A model generated the notes under the pieces. It was not told where the DNA came from, ran no database searches, and saw only the letters and a program-made list of their open reading frames with translations. A stretch of DNA of 64,000 nt from Trematomus loennbergii. Taxonomy: Eukaryota; Chordata; Actinopteri; Perciformes; Nototheniidae. The DNA is taken from contig JAAOOA010000060.1 of NCBI GenBank assembly GCA_012861695.1, positions 30,041,083 to 30,105,082 on the forward strand, written 5' to 3'. Below, one piece after another: positions 1 through 9,389 of this stretch. The position numbers and the translations under genes were made by a program. Numbering within the stretch: position 1 is the stretch's first letter; the number at the start of each line of letters is the position of its first letter.

Positions 1-435
1 TGGAATGTTCCGGCTCTTCGTGACGCCTTCATGACGGGACTTTCGGAACCGATAAAAGACCAGCTGGCTCCACTGGAGACACCCCGGGATCTGGAATCTC
101 TCATCGCCGTGGCCATCCGGATCGATAACCGTCTTCGGGAAAGAGAGAGGGAGCGTCGACGCAACCGAGACGTTATTCCCAGCTCCCAGAATGCATCTTG
201 GTGGGTCGCGCCGCCAGCCGAGGATGTCCAGCCCATGTTACCACACCGTCAGAGGATTACACTTCCGAATGGCTCCGGGGAACCCATGCAGCTGGGAAGA
301 ACCAGGCTTTCTCTGGAGGAGAGGCAGCGCCGTCTACGGGAGGGTTGTTGTTTCTACTGCGGCCAGTCGGATCATCAACTCGCTTCATGCCCGGGAAAAG
401 ATCGTGCTCACCAGTCAAAAGGAGGGCGCTGGTGA
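1..435 (+). CDS. gag: Gag, C-terminal part with CCHC zinc knuckle (retrotransposon)
   Basis: The frame is open from base 1, so the gene starts upstream of the window; the first in-frame ATG here (31) is internal. The visible part has an arginine-rich stretch (RERERERRRNRD, bases about 130-170) and one CCHC zinc knuckle, CFYCGQSDHQLASC (about 349-390), of the C-X2-C-X4-H-X4-C type that binds RNA during packaging. It stops with TGA at 433-435. Pol lies in the -1 frame relative to gag and is already open across this overlap, so Gag-Pol is probably made by -1 frameshifting. I see no canonical XXXYYYZ slippery site; a run of four A near 417 is only a weak candidate. Confidence 0.85.
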   Translation, partial: WNVPALRDAFMTGLSEPIKDQLAPLETPRDLESLIAVAIRIDNRLRERERERRRNRDVIPSSQNASWWVAPPAEDVQPMLPHRQRITLPNGSGEPMQLGRTRLSLEERQRRLREGCCFYCGQSDHQLASCPGKDRAHQSKGGRW

Positions 436-3400
436 GCAAGTTTCCCGCAGACTTTCCTCCTCGACCTGTTACGCAGGTAAACATTTGTATTAACAATCAA
501 ACCATTGACCAGGGTGTGTTAATAGACTCAGGGGCTGACGAAAGTCTTATGGACTGGGGCGTAGTAAATCAGCTAGAAATAAAGACTGTTCCGCTATCTC
601 ATCCTATTAATGCCAGTGCCTTAGACGGCCGCTTGTTGTTCACAGTTACCCATTGCACTGAGCCCATTCAGATTACTGTGAATAAGGACCATACCGAGAG
701 CATGCAATTCCATATTTTTGAGTCGGCTCAGCACCCGATTATATTGGGGTTTCCATGGCTAAAGATCCACAATCCTCACATTGACTGGCGTTCAGGGAAA
801 ATTAAAGAATGGGGAGAGGATTGTATGGGCAGGTGTAAACTTTCACAACCTGTTAATGCACCAACAGACTCTCGTAAAATCATTATAGATCACCCCGACT
901 ATCCTGATCTACAGAAGGTACCTTCCTGTTACCATGATTTAAGGAAGCCTTTAACAAATCCAAAGCCATGTCGCTACCTCCTCACCGAGTTTTTGACTGT
1001 CCCATTGATCTCTTACACGGGAGCCCCCATTCCCAAGGGGAAACTTTATTCGATTTCGAGACCTGAGAGAGCAGCAATGGACGAATACATTTCCTCTTCA
1101 CTCAAATCAGGAATTATCCGTCCTTCATCTTCTCCAGCCGGAGCGGGATTTTTCTTTGTGGGAAAGAAAGACGGGTCTCTGAGACCTTGCATAGACTACA
1201 GTCCACTAAATGACATTACGGTGAAGAACCGCTATCCTCTGCCACTCATGACATCTGCCTTTGAACTACTTCAAACTGCCAAAATATTCACCAAGTTAGA
1301 TTTAAGAAATGCATATCACTTGGTTAGAATAAGAAAAGGGGATGAGTGGAAGACAGGATTCAACACTCAGAGTGGTCACTATGAGTATCTAGTAATGCCT
1401 TTTGGACTATGCAATGCACCGGCTGTGTTTCAAGCTCTTGTGAATGAGGTTTTACGGGAATTTTTGAATATTTCAGTGTTTGTGTATCTGGATGATATTC
1501 TGATTTTCTCCCCAGACACTAAGTCTCATGTTAACCATGTCCGTCAGGTTTTGCAGAAACTGCTAGAGAATCAGTTATATGTCAAGGCAGAGAAGTGTGA
1601 GTTCCACACAAAAGAGGTATCCTTCTTAGGATACATAATCTCACCTAATCATATGCAAATGGATCCTGCTAAAATCAGTGCAGTATCCCAGTGGCCTACA
1701 CCAGACTCCAGGAAGAAGGTCCAACAGTTTCTAGGGTTTGCTAACTTCTATAGGAAGTTTATTAGGAATTTCAGTTCTGTTGCTGCCCCTCTACATGTTC
1801 TGACTTCTCCTAAGGTTCCTTTCAAGTGGACTCCCCAGGCGGACTTCGCTTTCCAACGTCTCAGAGAGAGATTCACATCAGCCCCCATACTCACCATTCC
1901 AGATCCCCAGCGCCAGTTTATGGTCGAGGTTGATGCTTCCAATGAGGGAATTGGAGGAGTACTGTCTCAACGTTCTGCAGAAGACAACAAGATGCATCCA
2001 TGTGCTTACCTGTCGCGGAAACTGACAACGGCAGAGCGGAATTACGACGTGGGGAACAAGGAACTGTTAGCTGTAAAAGCTGCCCTCGAGGAATGGAGAC
2101 ACTGGTTAGAGGGTGCAGAGCAGCCGTTTTTAGTCTGGACAGATCACAAGAATCTGGAATATATAAGAAAGGCTAAGCGTCTCAACTCCCGTCAGGCCAG
2201 GTGGACACTATTCTTTAGTAGGTTCAATTTCACCCTCTCTTTTCGTCCCGGGTCTCAGAATCAAAAACCCGATGCTTTGTCTCGTCTTTATGATCCAGAA
2301 CCACTTGCGGTAGAGCCCAAGACCATCCTTCCACTTAACCGTGTGATCGGAGCCTTTTCCTGGCAAGTGGAGTCGGACGTAAAAAAGGCGAATGTCAAGA
2401 ATCCAGCACCTAGCGAGTGTCCCAACAATCTGCTGTTTGTTCCTGAGGCTCTTCACTCCAAGGTCATCCACTGGGCTCACTCATCTGTGCTTTCGTGCCA
2501 TCCGGGGGTAACAAGGACAATGTTCAGGATACAACAACGTTTCTGGTGGCCAGCCATGAAGAAAGATGTGGCAGAGTACGTAGCGGCTTGTCCGGTGTGT
2601 GCGTGTAATAAGACCTCATCACAAGTCAAGATGGGCTTGCTCCAGCCCCTGCCGATTCCCCAACGTCCTTGGTCACACATTTCAATGGATTTTGTGACAG
2701 GATTTCCTTCATCCAGAGGCAAGACTACGGTCTTAACAGTGGTGGATCGATTTTCAAAGATGGCTCACTTCATCCCATTGACCAAGCTTCCCTCTGCCAA
2801 AGTCACCGCAGAGGTCATGATGAATCACATATTCAGGATCCATGGATTCCCTGATGACATTGTTTCCGACAGGGGTCCACAATTCATTTCCGTTTTCTGG
2901 AAGGAGTTTTGTCGACTCATAGGTGCCACCGTCAGCTTGTCATCAGGATATCATCCTCAGTCAAATGGACAGTCGGAGCGTCTGAACCAGGAACTAGAGA
3001 CTACGCTACGTTGTCTCGTCTCCCGGAACCAGACTACCTGGAGTGACCACCTCACATGGGTCGAGTTTGCCCACAATACTCTTCCTACGGCAGCCACAGG
3101 TGTCTCTCCATTCCATTGTGTCAATGGTTTCCAGCCTCCATTTTTCCCTAACAACGAGGAAGAGGTGAGGGTTCCATCGGCTCATGCCATGATCAGACGT
3201 TGTCGACGAGTTTGGGCTGGTGCTCGCCAGGCTCTTCTCCGAAGTTCAGCTCGGATGAAGGCTGTTGCAGACGTCCATCGCAGGGTCGCTCCCTCCTACA
3301 GACCAGGCCAAAATGTTTGGCTTTCCACTAAGGACTTACCACTCCATGTCGCCTCAAGGAAACTGGCTCCGAGATTTGTGGGTCCTTTCCCGGTGTCCAG

Positions 3401-3770
3401 AGTCATCAACCCGGTGTCTGTACGCTTGCAACTCCCCAGAACTATGAGAGTACATCCGACGTTTCACGTCAGTAAAATCAAGCCGGTGTGTGAGAGCACA
3501 CTTGTTCCCGCCTCCAAGCCCCCTCCACCGCCCGAGTTCTTTGAAGGGGGTGAGGTTTACAAGGTCCGTAAGCTACTAGAGGTCCGTAATAGGGGGAGGG
3601 GGAAGCAATTCCTGGTAGACTGGAAGGGTTACGGTCCTGAGGCTAGAAGCTGGGTAGCTGCGTCATTTATCGTAGACAAGACGCTTATCCACGATTTTTA
3701 CAATCAGCCTGGGCCATCAGGAGTTGGCCCTAGAGGGGGGGGTACTGTTGTGCACCGACAGAAATGCTAG
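426..3770 (+). CDS. pol: Pol polyprotein: protease, RT, RNase H, integrase, chromodomain (retrotransposon)
   Basis: This is the polyprotein that copies and integrates the element. The frame is open from 198 to TAG at 3768-3770; the true N-terminus is set by the frameshift near the end of gag, so the start given is approximate. The aspartic protease shows DSGADES (about 526). The reverse transcriptase has the catalytic FVYLDDILIF (about 1480-1510). RNase H follows with VEVDASNEGIGG (about 1924). The integrase has the zinc-binding H..H..CPVC module (about 2455-2610), then SMDFVTGFP, SDRGPQF and NGQSERLNQELE, holding the D, D and E of its catalytic triad (about 2680-3000). The C-terminus is a chromodomain (EVYKVRKLLEVR ... 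FLVDWKGYGPEARSW, about 3550-3700), thought to steer integration to modified chromatin. The last eight codons run into the 3' LTR. No internal stops are seen. Confidence 0.93.
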   Translation, partial: ALVSKFPADFPPRPVTQVNICINNQTIDQGVLIDSGADESLMDWGVVNQLEIKTVPLSHPINASALDGRLLFTVTHCTEPIQITVNKDHTESMQFHIFESAQHPIILGFPWLKIHNPHIDWRSGKIKEWGEDCMGRCKLSQPVNAPTDSRKIIIDHPDYPDLQKVPSCYHDLRKPLTNPKPCRYLLTEFLTVPLISYTGAPIPKGKLYSISRPERAAMDEYISSSLKSGIIRPSSSPAGAGFFFVGKKDGSLRPCIDYSPLNDITVKNRYPLPLMTSAFELLQTAKIFTKLDLRNAYHLVRIRKGDEWKTGFNTQSGHYEYLVMPFGLCNAPAVFQALVNEVLREFLNISVFVYLDDILIFSPDTKSHVNHVRQVLQKLLENQLYVKAEKCEFHTKEVSFLGYIISPNHMQMDPAKISAVSQWPTPDSRKKVQQFLGFANFYRKFIRNFSSVAAPLHVLTSPKVPFKWTPQADFAFQRLRERFTSAPILTIPDPQRQFMVEVDASNEGIGGVLSQRSAEDNKMHPCAYLSRKLTTAERNYDVGNKELLAVKAALEEWRHWLEGAEQPFLVWTDHKNLEYIRKAKRLNSRQARWTLFFSRFNFTLSFRPGSQNQKPDALSRLYDPEPLAVEPKTILPLNRVIGAFSWQVESDVKKANVKNPAPSECPNNLLFVPEALHSKVIHWAHSSVLSCHPGVTRTMFRIQQRFWWPAMKKDVAEYVAACPVCACNKTSSQVKMGLLQPLPIPQRPWSHISMDFVTGFPSSRGKTTVLTVVDRFSKMAHFIPLTKLPSAKVTAEVMMNHIFRIHGFPDDIVSDRGPQFISVFWKEFCRLIGATVSLSSGYHPQSNGQSERLNQELETTLRCLVSRNQTTWSDHLTWVEFAHNTLPTAATGVSPFHCVNGFQPPFFPNNEEEVRVPSAHAMIRRCRRVWAGARQALLRSSARMKAVADVHRRVAPSYRPGQNVWLSTKDLPLHVASRKLAPRFVGPFPVSRVINPVSVRLQLPRTMRVHPTFHVSKIKPVCESTLVPASKPPPPPEFFEGGEVYKVRKLLEVRNRGRGKQFLVDWKGYGPEARSWVAASFIVDKTLIHDFYNQPGPSGVGPRGGGTVVHRQKC

Positions 3771-4178
3771 AGAGATGCATGTTATTTACGTTTGCTTTCT
3801 CTCATTCCAGGCTTCCTGATTATTTTCACCTGTGTCTCCTGTGCTCATCAATGTCAGCCCCGCCCCTGATTGGTCCCACCTGTGTCTAGTTACCCTGTGC
3901 TTATATTCCCCTGTCTCCCAAGTGTTCTTTGTCAGTTCGTATTGTCTCTTGCTATGGTCAGGTCTATGCTCTTTGTGCTCTTGTAAAGTTTGATTCCTCA
4001 CTACGTGAGCGCTTTCATTTTGTTCCTCTATTTTTGTCATCTCGGTTAGAGATTTGATAGTTACCTTTTTTGTTGTTCATTGCTGTATTTGGAAAATAAA
4101 GTATCTTACAAGTACTTTACCTCTGTCTCCCGGGTCGTGCAATTGGGTCCTACATCCTAAGTGTCTGAGTTCGTAACA
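3746..4178 (+). repeat. 3' LTR of the Ty3/gypsy element
   Basis: It starts TGTTGTGCAC right after the polypurine tract and ends TTCGTAACA, so the ends are the usual TG...CA, with a short imperfect inverted repeat (TGTTGTG against CGTAACA). A polyadenylation signal AATAAA lies at about 4095-4100. Length is about 433 bp. The right end could instead be 4190 (ATAACA); I prefer 4178 because its terminal repeat matches the left end better. The pol stop codon lies 23-25 bases inside the LTR. Confidence 0.8.
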
Positions 4179-4314
4179 AGGGACATAACATGAAATGTTC
4201 ACAGTCATTTACTTGGCGAGTTGTAACACAAACGACTAATCGAGTGGTCAAACTTTCTGCTGCAGTAATTGGCTAAAAAATGGTAGAAAAACTAAGCAAA
4301 ATAGGGATGGCAAT
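4179..4314. other. Spacer between LTR element and MITE
   Basis: Short AT-rich stretch with no coding potential or repeat that I recognise. Confidence 0.5.
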
Positions 4315-4801
4315 TTAAAGTGGACCTATCATGCTATATTATAATAATATAGTGTAGGACCATACCTATATAGGCATATTTATACTTTTTTTTTTTCAAA
4401 ATACCAAACAGATCATGCATTTTAGCCATTGCTCAATTTGCACTTTCTTACCCCTGTTTTTGCAAGGGCTGATTCTGTGAGAACAGCACCATCTACAGGC
4501 CTGGCATATGTACTACAGCGTCTCCAGCGCTTTCGAACGGCAATGGCCGTGGCTGTCTCCTCCTGATTGGTGGAGTTGGCCCAATAGCCGTAGCGCCACC
4601 GTCCTGACGTCAGGACAGTGTTCAAATCTGGATCAGTTTTTATCAGATCCGTTGCAGCCCCTTTTTTAGAGATTTGGGTATGGAGGAAAATAGAGAGGGT
4701 TGTGTTTTCTGACACTTGGTGAGTTCCCTGGAACACCGGGGACACATATTCATGTATAAAAGACGTACAAAAGTGTATTTTGCATGATAGGTCCCCTTTA
4801 A
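4315..4801. mobile_element. TTAA-flanked MITE (487 bp)
   Basis: The sequence is bounded by TTAA at 4315-4318 and 4798-4801. Its ends are inverted: it begins TTAAAGTGGACCTATCATGC, and the reverse complement of the other end begins TTAAAGGGGACCTATCATGC. A TTAA target is used by piggyBac and Kolobok transposons. There is no transposase frame, so this is a non-autonomous element. The superfamily is inferred only from target site and terminal repeats. Confidence 0.85.
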
Positions 4802-5046
4802 AATGTGTCTCTGTCCTTAAAGGAGGCTGCTGCAGATCAAATCTATGGAGCTAATTTCCTGCCATAACTCCACAAACAAACTAAACAGGTTTTACTAATG
4901 CCTCATGATTCACTAACAAACACAATGTGGTTTGCAAATACAAAACACCATCTACAAACTAATGCATTTAGTTTTGCAAAGAAAAAACGTATATCAAATA
5001 AACACATACCATTTTTCTAATAAATCATGTTTCAGAGACAAATTCA

Positions 5047-5158
5047 GCATAGGTTTTACAAGTACACACATTTTTTTTACAACTACAACACTTCTTTTTA
5101 CAAGTACAAATCTTGTTTTTACAACTACAACACTTTTTTTTACAGGTACAAAACTTTT
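5047..5158. repeat. Subterminal TACAASTACAA repeat array, left arm
   Basis: At least four spaced copies of a motif of about 20 bp, TTTTTACAAGTACAAAT alternating with TTTTTACAACTACAACAC, lie in the left arm of the foldback element. The inverted counterparts are at about 8865-8950 in the right arm. Such subterminal arrays are often transposase-binding sites, as in hAT elements; that role is inferred here. Confidence 0.65.
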
Positions 5159-5164
5159 TCTTCT

Positions 5165-5235
5165 CACGGCGGAATATTACTGCCAAAAGTCACGTGACTC
5201 ACTCACGTGACTTTTGGCAGTAATATTCCGCCGTG
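5165..5235. repeat. Perfect 71-nt palindrome, left arm of foldback element
   Basis: Two perfect 33-base arms starting CACGGCGGAATATTACTGCC surround a 5-base centre (CTCAC). Each arm contains CACGTG, so the palindrome holds two E-box cores close to its centre. Confidence 0.9.
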
Positions 5236-5570
5236 GTTGTGCTCATACACACACTCACATGCTCACTCACACATGCTCCACGGCAGCAGGGGGCGCTACT
5301 GAGTCCATTGGGAAGGCGGGAGGTTGAGCAGAGCATGGAACAGCCCTTGCCAGCCTGATGACAGCGGTGTTTCTAGCGATCCAGCAATCTGAATTTAGCG
5401 ATCACAACGAAAACAGCCAAGACACATATTGAGCCCAGAAAATGAATGTTCTTAGGGCTGTAAATATAATAAGCCTTTGTCTAAAATGGACAACATTGTA
5501 ACTAAGGAGATTTAAACTATACAGCGATTCTGCACTCGGTCAATCAGCTGCTCTTCATTTTCTTTCCTGC

Positions 5571-6158
5571 TATATTCAATGAGTGATACAAATATTTTTT
5601 ACCATACGTTCTGAATAAAACTGATACTGTTGGACTCGGTACTAGTTGACTGCTACCAGAAATAAAAGGAAGTACTTTACTGTGTACTTTGTGAGTAATC
5701 CTCTGTCAGAGTCCCCTCCATAGTACATAATGCATGTTTTTTCTATCTTTGATGAATGATAAAAATAAAATGTTACCATTAGTTCTTAATGAAATTGATA
5801 CGGTTTGACTTTGTATTAGTAAGCCTACTACTAACAATACATTGAAGTACTTTTACTGTGTATTTTTTGAGAAATACTCTGTCAAAGTCACCTGCTGAGA
5901 ACAAAATCAAGCCACTTCTGCTAAGTTTGATGAGGGAATTCTTTTTTGTTGCCATTAGTTCTTCGTGAGATTGATCCTGTTGGACTCAGTACTACTGAAA
6001 CTACCCCCACAAGTACTATGAAGTACTTATTGTGTACTTTTCCAGTAATCCTCTGTCAATATCCCCTCCTGAGTACAATAATGCATGTTTCTCTGCTATT
6101 TTGAATAAGCGTTAAAACACCTTTCTTATGAGACTGATATTGTTGGACAGAGTACTTT
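5571..6158. repeat. Diverged tandem repeats of about 175 bp, left arm
   Basis: About three and a half units repeat the order: a TTRCCATTAGTTCTT-like block, a TGATACTGTTGGACTCGGTAC-like block, AAGTACTTTACTGTGTAC, then AATCCTCTGTCAGAGTCCCC and TAATGCATGTTT. Units run about 5571-5747, 5748-5921, 5922-6098 and a partial 6099-6158. Units are clearly diverged from one another, while each is nearly identical to its inverted partner in the right arm (about 7870-8455). Confidence 0.75.
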
Positions 6159-6900
6159 AAGAGGATGGTTGACATGATATCAGCAATACTTCCAGTCAGT
6201 ACTCCAGCAGCAGCATTTTTACCCCTTGGAAAGTCTTTAGAGTCTGGCCTGGATAGCTGGTCACAAATATCCTTCAGCAAAGTGACGCACCCTTGTGACT
6301 CTTGTTGGCCTCTTATGGGGCTGCTGTCTTTTAAATATGATTATTTCTCTGCTCCTAGTTCATTCCTCTTAAATTCTTCCATCAGTCCCAGTCATTGCAT
6401 GTCTGTCAATAGAGCTTGGAAAAATGTGTCCAATTCAACAAAATGTTTTTGTGAAGGTCAGAGCTAAATTATAGATTGTTTGATTGTGTAATTACAAGGT
6501 GAGAGAAAATAAATCCACATCCTCCTATTAAACTTATTTTATTTACTTTTCCATGTTGTACATATACTTACTTGTATTACATGTTGAACCACATGCTGGA
6601 TATCTTCCCCAGCCTCAAGGAAATACAATAAAATTAATGGATTCATAATTTAAAATGTTTATAAAAATGTATAAATTAATAATGTTGTGTGCAAACATTT
6701 CAAATTGAAATATAAAATGAAAAATAAGTTTACTTTTGAAATGATTTCTCACAAAAACCGTTCTAAATTATAGTAAATTATTAAAAAAGGTTTCGTCAAT
6801 ATACGTTTTCTGCCTAAAATAGTTAAAATTGAACGTAAACTATATCAAACACCACATCCATGGCAATTATCCCATTTTGTTAAGTTAATAACAATATTGA

Positions 6901-6936
6901 TATTATATATATATATATTTATATATATATATATAG
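6901..6936. repeat. (TA)n simple repeat
   Basis: Alternating TA tract, slightly interrupted, in the loop of the foldback element. A second tract of about 20 bp lies at 7221-7240. Confidence 0.85.
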
Positions 6937-7869
6937 CATATAATTGATGCAGTCTTTCTGAACATTTTATAAATACTGCAAATGAAGAATATTTGTAATG
7001 TTTTACACAGATAGTTCCTTAACTTGAATTTGAAAACACGTGGCAACTTTATTAATACAGCAGTTGAAAAGATTTGTGGAAGGATAAATTCTTCATGGGC
7101 TTCAATGGCTCTCTAGATAAAGGGTGTTTTATGGTTGCTTGTATTATCCTCAGATAGTGGTTTGTTTAAATAACTAGTGACATTTTAATAAATATTGAAA
7201 AAAATGGCTCCAAAAAAGGCATATATATATATATATATAACCTGGCCGGCTTAACCCGTCTGTATTTCTTCAAGCACCACAAGATTCATAGTTTATAAAG
7301 TACAATTCTGGGCCATTGATTGTGTTATTTCTCCAAACACATACAGTAAACATGCCTGTTATGAAGCCTTAAAATGGTGCAGGAAAAGGACTTTACATTT
7401 GGTTATACTTAAAGACAGGACTATTCAGTTAAGAGAAGAGAAAAAAGGAAAGAAAATTGTTATAATGGGTGATGTAACATTAATGACAGACATAATATGA
7501 GGTCCTTGGCACTCAGACTTTAGAGGGGTCATTTTGTGATCATGGGGCTTACAGCATCAGGACAATATCATATGGAGTCAGATACTGGAAGTGTGCTGGA
7601 GGCGTTAACTGGGACTGATGGAAGGATGAGGCTGATGAGACTGAAGAATCTGCGAGGAACGAACTAGCGGCAGAGGAATAATTATATATTAAAAGACAGC
7701 AGCATCATAAGAGGGCAACCATGTGACAGGGTGTGTTACTTTGCTGAAGGATATTTGTGACCAGCTATCCATTCCAGGCCAGACTCTAAAGACTTTCCAA
7801 GGTGTGAAAATGCTGCTGCCGGAGTACTGACTGTAAGTATTGCTGATATCATGTCTACCATCCTCTTAA

Positions 7870-8455
7870 AATACTCTGTCCAACAATATCAGTCTCAGGA
7901 AGAAATGTTTTTAACGCTTATCAAAAGAAAAACATGCATTATTGTACTCAGGAGGGGACATTGACAGAGGATTACTGGAAAAGTACACAATAAGTACTTC
8001 ATAGTACTTGTGGGGGTAGTTTCAGTAGTACTGAGTCCAACAGGATCAATCTCACGAAGAACTAATGGCAACAAAAAAGAATTCCCTCATCAAACTTAGC
8101 AGAAGTGGCTTGATTTTGTTCTCAGCAGGTGACTTTGACAGAGTATTTCTCAAAAAATACACAGTAAAAGTACTTCAATGTATTGTTAGTAGTAGGCTTA
8201 CTAATACAAAGTCAAACCGTATCAATTTCATTAAGAACTAATGGTAACATTTTATTTTTATCATTCATCAAAGATAGCAAAAAACATGCATTATGTACTA
8301 TGGAGGGGACTCTGACAGAGGATTACTCACAAAGTACACAGTAAAGTACTTCCTTTTATTTCTGGTAGCAGTCAACTAGTACCGAGTCCAACAGTATCAG
8401 TTTTATTCAGAACGTATGGTAAAAAATATTTGTATCACTCATTGAATATAGCAGG
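7870..8455. repeat. Diverged tandem repeats of about 175 bp, right arm
   Basis: This is the inverted copy of the units at 5571-6158, in mirror order. It is recognised by repeated GTACACARTAAGTACTT-type and GGACTCTGACAGAGGATTAC-type blocks. Confidence 0.75.
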
Positions 8456-8785
8456 AAAGAAAATGAAGAGCAGCTGATTGACCGAGTGCAGAATCGCTGT
8501 ATAGTTTAAATCTCCTTAGTTACAATGTTGTCCATTTTAGACAAAGGCTTATTATATTTACAGCCATAAGAACATTCATTTTCTGGGCTCAATATGTGTC
8601 TTGGCTGTTTTCGTTGTGATCGCTAAATTCAGATTGCTGGATCGCTAGAAACACCGCTGTCATCAGGCTGGCAAGGGCTGTTCCATGCTCTGCTCAACCT
8701 CCCGCCTTCCCAATGGACTCAGTAGCGCCCCCTGCTGCCGTGGAGCATGTGTGAGTGAGCATGTGTGAGTGTGTATGAGCACAAC

Positions 8786-8856
8786 CACGGCGGAATATTA
8801 CTGCCAAAAGTCACGTGAGTGAGTCACGTGACTTTTGGCAGTAATATTCCGCCTTG
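8786..8856. repeat. 71-nt palindrome, right arm of foldback element
   Basis: This is the inverted counterpart of the palindrome at 5165-5235, with centre GTGAG. It has one visible mismatch near its right edge (GCCTTG where GCCGTG is expected). Confidence 0.85.
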
Positions 8857-9125
8857 AGAAGAAAAAGTTTTGTACCTGTAAAAAAAAGTGTTGTAGTTGT
8901 AAAAACAAGATTTGTACTTGTAAAAAGAAGTGTTGTAGTTGTAAAAAAAATGGTATGTGTTTATTTGATAGATACGTTTTTTCTTTGCAAAACTAAATGC
9001 ATTAGTTTGTAGATGGTGTTTTGTATTTGCAAACCACATTGTGTTTGTTAGTAATCATGAGGCATTAGTAAAACCTGTTTAGTTTGTTTGTGGAGTTATG
9101 GCAGGAAATTAGCTCCATACAAATC

Positions 9126-9389
9126 AAGCGGTTTCTAAACTAACAGCCATACAGCAGCCAGTGTTAGAGATGTTTTGACTTTGAGCCATCAGCATGTCTT
9201 TTTGACCTGTTCTAGTTGTGAGCTTGGTGAAGGTATGTTAACCCCCATTGGAAACACTGGGATTGGGAATGATAGAATCATGAGTATCCCCACCAATATT
9301 GACATCTTAAGTATCTTTATATTTAGACACCCACCATTTCGTTTTTAAAAATAATTAATCATTAACAACACTTTTGCCTTGAACCATGT
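9126..9389. other. Unannotated spacer
   Basis: No open frame or repeat that I recognise. Confidence 0.4.

Larger units (their letters stand above)
1..4178 (+). mobile_element. Ty3/gypsy chromovirus-type LTR retrotransposon, 3' part
   Basis: The window opens inside the gag gene of an LTR retrotransposon and runs through pol to a complete 3' LTR. Domain order is gag zinc knuckle, protease, reverse transcriptase, RNase H, integrase, chromodomain. Integrase after RNase H is the Ty3/gypsy order, and a C-terminal chromodomain marks the chromovirus branch, which includes the fish Sushi-type elements. A polypurine tract (3731-3742, ending in eight G) lies just before the LTR and would prime plus-strand DNA synthesis. 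The long pol frame has no stop or frameshift, so this copy looks young. The 5' LTR and most of gag lie outside the window, so target-site duplication and LTR-LTR identity cannot be judged. Confidence 0.95.
4844..9119. mobile_element. Foldback DNA element with 1.5-kb inverted arms and 6-bp TSD
   Basis: Bases 4844-6393 and 7608-9119 are inverted copies of each other, beginning TATGGAGCTAATTTCCTG and ending CAGGAAATTAGCTCCATA. They differ mainly by scattered substitutions and a deletion of roughly 60 bases in the right arm. The element is flanked on both sides by CAAATC (4838-4843 and 9120-9125), a clean 6-bp target-site duplication that defines its ends. The central 1.2 kb (about 6394-7607) is AT-rich with (TA)n runs and has no open frame of note. 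No transposase is encoded, so it is non-autonomous or a relic. I cannot assign a superfamily: 6-bp duplications occur in Maverick/Polinton and Dada elements, but I see no proteins or diagnostic ends of either. Confidence 0.88.

Noticed and set aside
1748..3447. Minus-strand and alternate-frame ORFs inside the retrotransposon
   Set aside because: They are shadows of the pol frame, with no family resemblance of their own.
6904..7240. Replication origin or regulatory meaning for the (TA)n runs
   Set aside because: Simple AT repeats are common in this genome and nothing else supports a function.
4844..9119. Maverick/Polinton identity from the 6-bp duplication
   Set aside because: No polymerase, integrase or capsid frame is present, the element is far too short and the ends do not look like Maverick ends.
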